8,713 nucleotides of DNA from an uncultured Collinsella sp. (GTDB taxonomy: Bacteria > Actinomycetota > Coriobacteriia > Coriobacteriales > Coriobacteriaceae), in the NCBI GenBank assembly GCA_902496645.1, contig CABVBR010000086.1, positions 1 to 8,713 of the forward strand. Direction: 5' to 3'. The translations under genes and the position numbers were made by a program. Below are positions 5,857 to 8,713 of the stretch, piece after piece; position 1 is the stretch's first letter, and each line of letters begins with the position of its first letter. Under the pieces are notes generated by a model. That model did no database searches. It was given only the letters and a program-made list of their open reading frames with translations, and was not told the DNA's origin.

Positions 5857-6513
5857 ATGACCCTTCTCGAACTGTTCCAGCTGCTTAAAAAGCACCTTAA
5901 GCTGGTCATCGCCCTCCCGGTGGTCTGCGCGATCGCCATGGGCGTCGTCTCCTTCACTATGATGGACAACACCTACACCGCCACGACGAGCATGTACATT
6001 CTCGCCAAGACCGATGGCAGCCAGACGAGCTACTACAACGACCTGTCGGCGAGCCAGATGCTCTCCAACGATATCGCGACGCTGCTCGATAGCGACAGCG
6101 TCAAGAGCGGTGCTGCTAAGGAGCTGGGTCTTTCCAACTTGGATGATTACAAGGTGAGCGTTACGAGCGAGACCACGACTCGTGTCATTTCGCTGTCCGT
6201 GACCGGCGACAGCCCCGACGGTGCCGCCGCTGTCGCTAACGCCATTGCCAATTCGGTGTCTACCGTGGCTCAGGACGTTGACGCCGCTCAGGCCGTTAAC
6301 GTGATCGATAAGGCAAAGATTCCCAACCAGCCCAGCGGCCCCAACCGCAAGCTCTACATCGCGGTCGCCGCTCTGGCCGGCCTGTTCGTCGCCGTTGCAA
6401 TTGTCGTGTTGCTCGACATGCTCAATACCCGCGTCCGCTCCGTTGACGATGCCGTCGAGCTGCTCGGTGTACCCGTTATCGGCCGTTTCCCCGTTGTGAA
6501 GGGCGGTAAGTAA
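5857..6513 (+). CDS. Chain-length determinant (Wzz) family protein, CpsC/YwqC-like kinase modulator
   Basis: Membrane protein of 218 residues that in Gram-positives activates the separate tyrosine kinase and helps set polysaccharide chain length. It has the family plan: N-terminal helix LLELFQLLKKHLK, first membrane segment (about 15-35), an extracellular domain (about 36-165) beginning with NTYTATTSMYIL, a proline-containing motif just before the second segment (P156, P159, P162), second membrane segment (about 166-187), and a short cytoplasmic tail with RVRSVDDAVELLGVPVIGRFP that would dock on the kinase. The start has GAAAGG at 5843-5848, eight bases upstream. The kinase gene follows after three bases. 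The split between this protein and the kinase is the Gram-positive form, unlike the fused Wzc of proteobacteria. Confidence 0.92.
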   Translation: MTLLELFQLLKKHLKLVIALPVVCAIAMGVVSFTMMDNTYTATTSMYILAKTDGSQTSYYNDLSASQMLSNDIATLLDSDSVKSGAAKELGLSNLDDYKVSVTSETTTRVISLSVTGDSPDGAAAVANAIANSVSTVAQDVDAAQAVNVIDKAKIPNQPSGPNRKLYIAVAALAGLFVAVAIVVLLDMLNTRVRSVDDAVELLGVPVIGRFPVVKGGK

Positions 6514-6516
6514 TTC

Positions 6517-7272
6517 ATGGCCCGTAAAAAGAAAACCAGCGATACCCTCGCCTTTAGCAACGCAGCCAAGACGCTGCTGGCAAACATTCGCTTTGCGAGT
6601 GTCGATACGCCGATCAAGTCCATTACCGTGACGTCCTCCATCCCTAACGAGGGCAAGTCCACCATTGCGGTCAACCTGGCTCAGGCCATTGCGACCAGCG
6701 GCAAGAGCGTCCTTCTCGTCGAGTGCGACATGCGTCACCGTACGCTTGCCAACCTGCTGGGCCTCCGTCATTCCGGTGGCCTGTACGCTGTCCTTTCCGA
6801 CCAGATGTCGATTGACGAGGCTGTCGTCGAAACCGGTCAGCCCAACTTCTTCTTCCTCGATGCCGAGCCGCGCATTCCCAACCCGGCTGACATTATCGCC
6901 TCGCGCCGCTTTGCCAAGCTGGTTGCCGCGCTGGAGGAGAAGTACCAGTACGTCATTTTCGATACGCCGCCCGTGGGCACCTTTGTCGATGCCGCCGAGG
7001 TCGCCGCGATTACCGACGGCACCATCTACGTTATCCGTGAGGACTTCGCCAAGCGCAACGAGATCCTTGCCGCCTTTGACCAGCTCAACAAGGCCGAGGT
7101 TAACGTAATTGGCACGGTCATGAACTGCTGTGAGACCTCGAGCCATGACTACTATTACTCTTACTATGGCGAGGACAAGGGCCAGAACAACGCTGTTGCC
7201 GGAGTTAACCCTGCTGTTGGCGGTGCCGCTGCAACGGGTACCCCTGCGAAGGCGAAGCGTTTTAAGAAATAG
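6517..7272 (+). CDS. BY-family protein tyrosine kinase, CpsD/YwqD-like
   Basis: Cytoplasmic bacterial tyrosine kinase of 251 residues that works with the membrane modulator upstream. Walker A is SSIPNEGKST (40-49), the family's EGKST form; Walker A' is LLVECDMRHRT with D71; Walker B is VIFDTPP with D149. The usual first Asp of Walker A' is Glu here (E69-C-D71). The autophosphorylation cluster is visible as Y212-Y214 and Y216-Y217 (HDYYYSYYG). Unlike typical family members, the cluster is not at the very end: a further 34 residues rich in Ala, Gly, Asn and Val and ending in basic KAKRFKK follow. Gene order modulator-kinase-phosphatase matches ywqC-ywqD-ywqE of Bacillus. The intergenic gap upstream is three bases, so co-translation is likely. 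Confidence 0.93.
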   Translation: MARKKKTSDTLAFSNAAKTLLANIRFASVDTPIKSITVTSSIPNEGKSTIAVNLAQAIATSGKSVLLVECDMRHRTLANLLGLRHSGGLYAVLSDQMSIDEAVVETGQPNFFFLDAEPRIPNPADIIASRRFAKLVAALEEKYQYVIFDTPPVGTFVDAAEVAAITDGTIYVIREDFAKRNEILAAFDQLNKAEVNVIGTVMNCCETSSHDYYYSYYGEDKGQNNAVAGVNPAVGGAAATGTPAKAKRFKK

Positions 7273-7296
7273 CAACGACGCAGATAAGAGGGCGAT

Positions 7297-7944
7297 ATGA
7301 GAGACATCCACTGCCATATCCTGCCCGGTGTTGACGACGGCGCGGCGAACCTCGAGCAAAGCTTGGCGATGCTCGAGGCGGCCCGCGCCGTCGGCGTTAC
7401 GCACATGGTGTGTACGCCACACTGCCGGGACCCGTATTTTGACTTCGAAAAAATGTGGGAGGCGTATCGACTGCTTTGCGCGCATGCGGGCGATATGCAT
7501 TTGCAGATGGGCTTTGAGGTCAATCATGCCAAGCTCATGGATTTGGGCATCGAATGGGCCGATCGCCTGCATTTCGATGGCTCAAACGAGTTTTTGCTTG
7601 AGCTCTCGACGCGTGCTGATTCGTATGACTTTGAGGAATACGAGAACACGATCTACGACTTGCAGTGTCGCGGTTACCAGGTGATTATTGCCCATCCCGA
7701 GCGCTATCGTGCGATTCAAAAGGATGTGGGCGTGGCTGAACGCCTGGTCGACCTGGGCTGCAAACTGCAGGCTTCGGCGGACTTTATCGCAGGCGGACGA
7801 TTCGGTCACGAAAAGAAGCCGGCGCAGCGCCTGTTTAAGCAGGGCCTGTACAGCTATATCGCGAGCGATGCCCACAACGTGGGCCACTACGATTGCCTGG
7901 CAAAAGCACGCGCGAGGTTTAGCGTGGGAGCTCATTTCCGCTAA
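7297..7944 (+). CDS. PHP-family protein tyrosine phosphatase, CpsB/YwqE-like
   Basis: Manganese-dependent phosphatase that would dephosphorylate the kinase encoded upstream. The metal-binding motifs of the PHP fold are in order: D3-I-H5-C-H7 followed by LPGVDDG, H41 in CTPH, E73 in GFEVN, H133 in AHPERY, and D191-A-H193 in SDAHN. AAGAGGG at 7286-7292 lies four bases before the ATG, and the gene starts 24 bases after the kinase stop, so it belongs to the same operon. At 215 residues it is shorter than the 240-255 usual for the family: only 22 residues follow the last metal-binding histidine. I found no frameshift that would restore a longer tail in the neighbouring frames. Confidence 0.92.
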   Translation: MRDIHCHILPGVDDGAANLEQSLAMLEAARAVGVTHMVCTPHCRDPYFDFEKMWEAYRLLCAHAGDMHLQMGFEVNHAKLMDLGIEWADRLHFDGSNEFLLELSTRADSYDFEEYENTIYDLQCRGYQVIIAHPERYRAIQKDVGVAERLVDLGCKLQASADFIAGGRFGHEKKPAQRLFKQGLYSYIASDAHNVGHYDCLAKARARFSVGAHFR

Positions 7945-7947
7945 AAT
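7918..7947 (+). promoter_or_regulatory. Possible promoter for the GNAT gene
   Basis: TAAAAT at 7942-7947 (five of six) overlaps the phosphatase stop codon; a weak TTTAGC lies 18 bases upstream. It would give a leader of about 30 bases. The GNAT gene starts only 39 bases after the phosphatase, so read-through is also possible. Confidence 0.25.
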
Positions 7948-7983
7948 TTTCCCCCAACGTTCGCATCGAATGAAGGGGCTGCT

Positions 7984-8484
7984 ATGGATATCCAACTTAA
8001 GACGGGTTGCTTTGATGACGCGGCGCTGGTGCGCCGCGCCGTTTTTATGGACGAGCAAGGCTACGAGAGCGAATTCGACGCTATCGATGAGGCGCAGACT
8101 TGCATCCATGTGACGCTTTACGTGGACGGCGAGCTCACCGGCTGCTCGCGCGTGTTTCCCGAGGAACTGGAGCGCGCGGCAGATGCAGAGGCTCCGGTTT
8201 CGCCGGCGTGCGATATGGACAAAGGCGTCGCAGCGGGGGAGACCTATATTATGGGTCGCGTCGCCGTGCTGTCCACCATGCGCCGTCGCGGTCTGGCAAG
8301 CAAGATTGTCGAAGCCAGCGAAGCTGCTGCGCGCGATGCCGGCGCCAAGCTCATAAAGTTGCATGCACAGGAGTACGTGCTGCCGCTCTACACCAAGGCG
8401 GGCTACACGCAGATCGCGCCGGTGGACTATGAGGACGAAGGCCAGCCCCATGCCTGGATGGCCAAACTGCTGGGCGACAGATAG
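7984..8484 (+). CDS. GNAT-family N-acetyltransferase, ElaA-like
   Basis: Cytoplasmic acyl-CoA-dependent acetyltransferase of 166 residues; the substrate is unknown. The N-terminal VRRAVFMDEQGYESEFDAID is the pattern seen in ElaA-type proteins. The acetyl-CoA binding motif A is RVAVLSTMRRRGLASKIVEA (from R92), with the R-R-x-G-x-A pyrophosphate loop at 100-105. The C-terminal part contains LHAQEYVLPLYTKAGY and then YEDEGQPHAWM, again ElaA-like. AAGGGG at 7973-7978, five bases before the ATG, supports the start. A stretch around 55-80 (FPEELERAADAEAPVSPACD) looks like an insertion into the usual fold. It follows the phosphatase gene, but nothing in it points to polysaccharide work. The stop codon merges with a GGGAC repeat. 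Confidence 0.9.
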   Translation: MDIQLKTGCFDDAALVRRAVFMDEQGYESEFDAIDEAQTCIHVTLYVDGELTGCSRVFPEELERAADAEAPVSPACDMDKGVAAGETYIMGRVAVLSTMRRRGLASKIVEASEAAARDAGAKLIKLHAQEYVLPLYTKAGYTQIAPVDYEDEGQPHAWMAKLLGDR

Positions 8485-8525
8485 GGACGTTCCTTTTCTG
8501 CCGGCAGCTGGGGACACTCCTTGGC
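8484..8525 (+). repeat. REP-like intergenic repeat with two GGGACRYTCC units around a palindrome
   Basis: GGGACGTTCCTT (from 8484) and GGGACACTCCTT (from 8511) are two near-identical units 27 bases apart, separated by the 10-bp perfect palindrome CTGCCGGCAG (8498-8507). The first unit begins on the last base of the GNAT stop codon. I recall similar GGGAC-type extragenic elements in coriobacterial and clostridial genomes, sometimes next to REP-associated tyrosine transposases; no transposase is present here. The recall is unverified. Confidence 0.5.
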
Positions 8526-8592
8526 AATCGACGCATGGGTGTTCCAACATACAGTTTTTCGATTCCGTATGTATATATGCGCGCTAATAGGT

Positions 8593-8598
8593 TATAAA
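8593..8598 (+). promoter_or_regulatory. Putative -10 box upstream of the htpG-like gene
   Basis: TATAAA (five of six; an overlapping TAAAAT at 8595-8600 is equally good) sits in an AT-rich patch (about 8560-8605) in otherwise GC-rich DNA. No good -35 is found 16-18 bases upstream. It is the best promoter candidate before the gene at 8685, and places the intrinsic terminator at 8630-8654 inside the transcript leader. No CIRCE or HAIR heat-shock operator was recognised. Confidence 0.4.
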
Positions 8599-8626
8599 AT
8601 CTAAGTCTGAACATAGCAGGTCTGCG

Positions 8627-8668
8627 ATGCGGCTCGGGCAACCGGGCCGTTTTTGCGGGCAGGGGTAG
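8627..8668 (+). other. Possible 13-codon leader ORF across the terminator
   Basis: ATG at 8627 opens a frame of 13 codons (MRLGQPGRFCGQG) that spans the whole terminator hairpin and T-tract and stops 16 bases before the downstream start codon. AGCAGG at 8615-8620 is a modest ribosome site six bases upstream. It may be chance; it is listed because its position would suit a translation-coupled attenuator. Confidence 0.2.
8630..8654 (+). terminator. Intrinsic terminator, 8-bp GC stem with GCAA loop and T5 tract
   Basis: CGGCTCGG (8630-8637) pairs with CCGGGCCG (8642-8649) through eight pairs, one a G-T wobble, closed by a GCAA tetraloop and followed at once by TTTTT (8650-8654). This is a textbook intrinsic terminator. 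It could end transcription from the GNAT gene 146 bases upstream, or act as an attenuator in the leader of the gene starting at 8685. Confidence 0.75.
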
Positions 8669-8684
8669 CGCGAAAGGACTGCAC

Positions 8685-8713
8685 ATGCGTCAATTTAAGA
8701 CCGAGAGCAAAAA
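8685..8713 (+). CDS. htpG: Start of a probable HtpG (Hsp90) chaperone gene
   Basis: Only nine codons and two bases are visible before the right edge. They read MRQFKTESK, which closely resembles the conserved N-terminus of HtpG, the ATP-dependent cytosolic Hsp90 chaperone (family members begin with a K/QFKxESK stretch before the LLDLMI helix). AAAGGA at 8673-8678, six bases before the ATG, is a good ribosome site. With so few residues the identification is tentative. The leader contains an intrinsic terminator 30 bases upstream of the start. Confidence 0.6.

Noticed and set aside
5841..5888. A 15-codon ORF overlapping the start of the CpsC-like gene, as a leader peptide
   Set aside because: Its start has no properly spaced ribosome site and it uses the same GAAAGG region that serves the real gene; most likely chance.
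5833..7572. A 579-codon open frame on the minus strand opposite the tyrosine kinase operon
   Set aside because: It is the antisense shadow of three well-supported genes with strong family motifs. GC-rich codon use keeps the opposite frame free of stops; the translation shows no recognisable domain.
8547..8572. Inverted repeat ACATAC...GTATGT upstream of the htpG-like gene as a heat-shock operator
   Set aside because: Arms of six bases with a 14-base spacer; it does not match CIRCE or HAIR and could easily be chance in an AT-rich patch.

Overview
The window looks like a chromosomal segment of a GC-rich Gram-positive bacterium, most likely a coriobacterium (Collinsella-like). This is inferred from codon use, the split CpsC/CpsD-type tyrosine kinase, the VanS-like kinase core, and a GGGAC-type repeat of a style I associate with such genomes. 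No sequence search was possible, so the taxonomy is an inference. No rRNA, tRNA, CRISPR array, insertion sequence or phage gene was seen. The gene content is mostly ordinary; the more interesting signals lie in the intergenic regions and in gene combinations.

Layout. (1) 1-323, minus strand: the first 107 codons of a secreted D-alanyl-D-alanine carboxypeptidase (peptidase S11), running off the left edge. (2) 521-2480, plus strand: a two-component system, an OmpR/VanR-type response regulator and a VanS-like histidine kinase with four short membrane segments, divergent from the carboxypeptidase across a 197-bp regulatory gap. (3) 2584-3459: PstB, the ATPase of the high-affinity phosphate importer, without pstS, pstC, pstA or phoU in the window. 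(4) 3524-5680: a second two-component pair of PhoB/PhoR type, probably translationally coupled. (5) 5681-5856: a 176-bp gap with a long hairpin, a near-perfect 16-bp palindrome and a likely promoter. (6) 5857-7944: a three-gene tyrosine phosphorylation cassette (CpsC/YwqC-like membrane modulator, CpsD/YwqD-like BY-kinase, CpsB/YwqE-like PHP phosphatase). (7) 7984-8484: an ElaA-like GNAT acetyltransferase. (8) 8485-8684: a 200-bp gap with a REP-like repeat, an AT-rich promoter-like patch and a strong intrinsic terminator. (9) 8685 to the right edge: the first nine codons of a gene that reads like htpG (Hsp90).

How the parts may work together. The common theme is the cell envelope and nutrient sensing. 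The VanRS-like pair beside a D,D-carboxypeptidase resembles known circuits in which a VanS-type sensor controls a peptidoglycan-trimming carboxypeptidase. PstB next to a PhoB/PhoR-type pair fits phosphate sensing. The CpsC-CpsD-CpsB cassette is the usual controller of capsule or exopolysaccharide polymerisation, but no glycosyltransferase or flippase follows it here, so it may act on polysaccharide genes located elsewhere.
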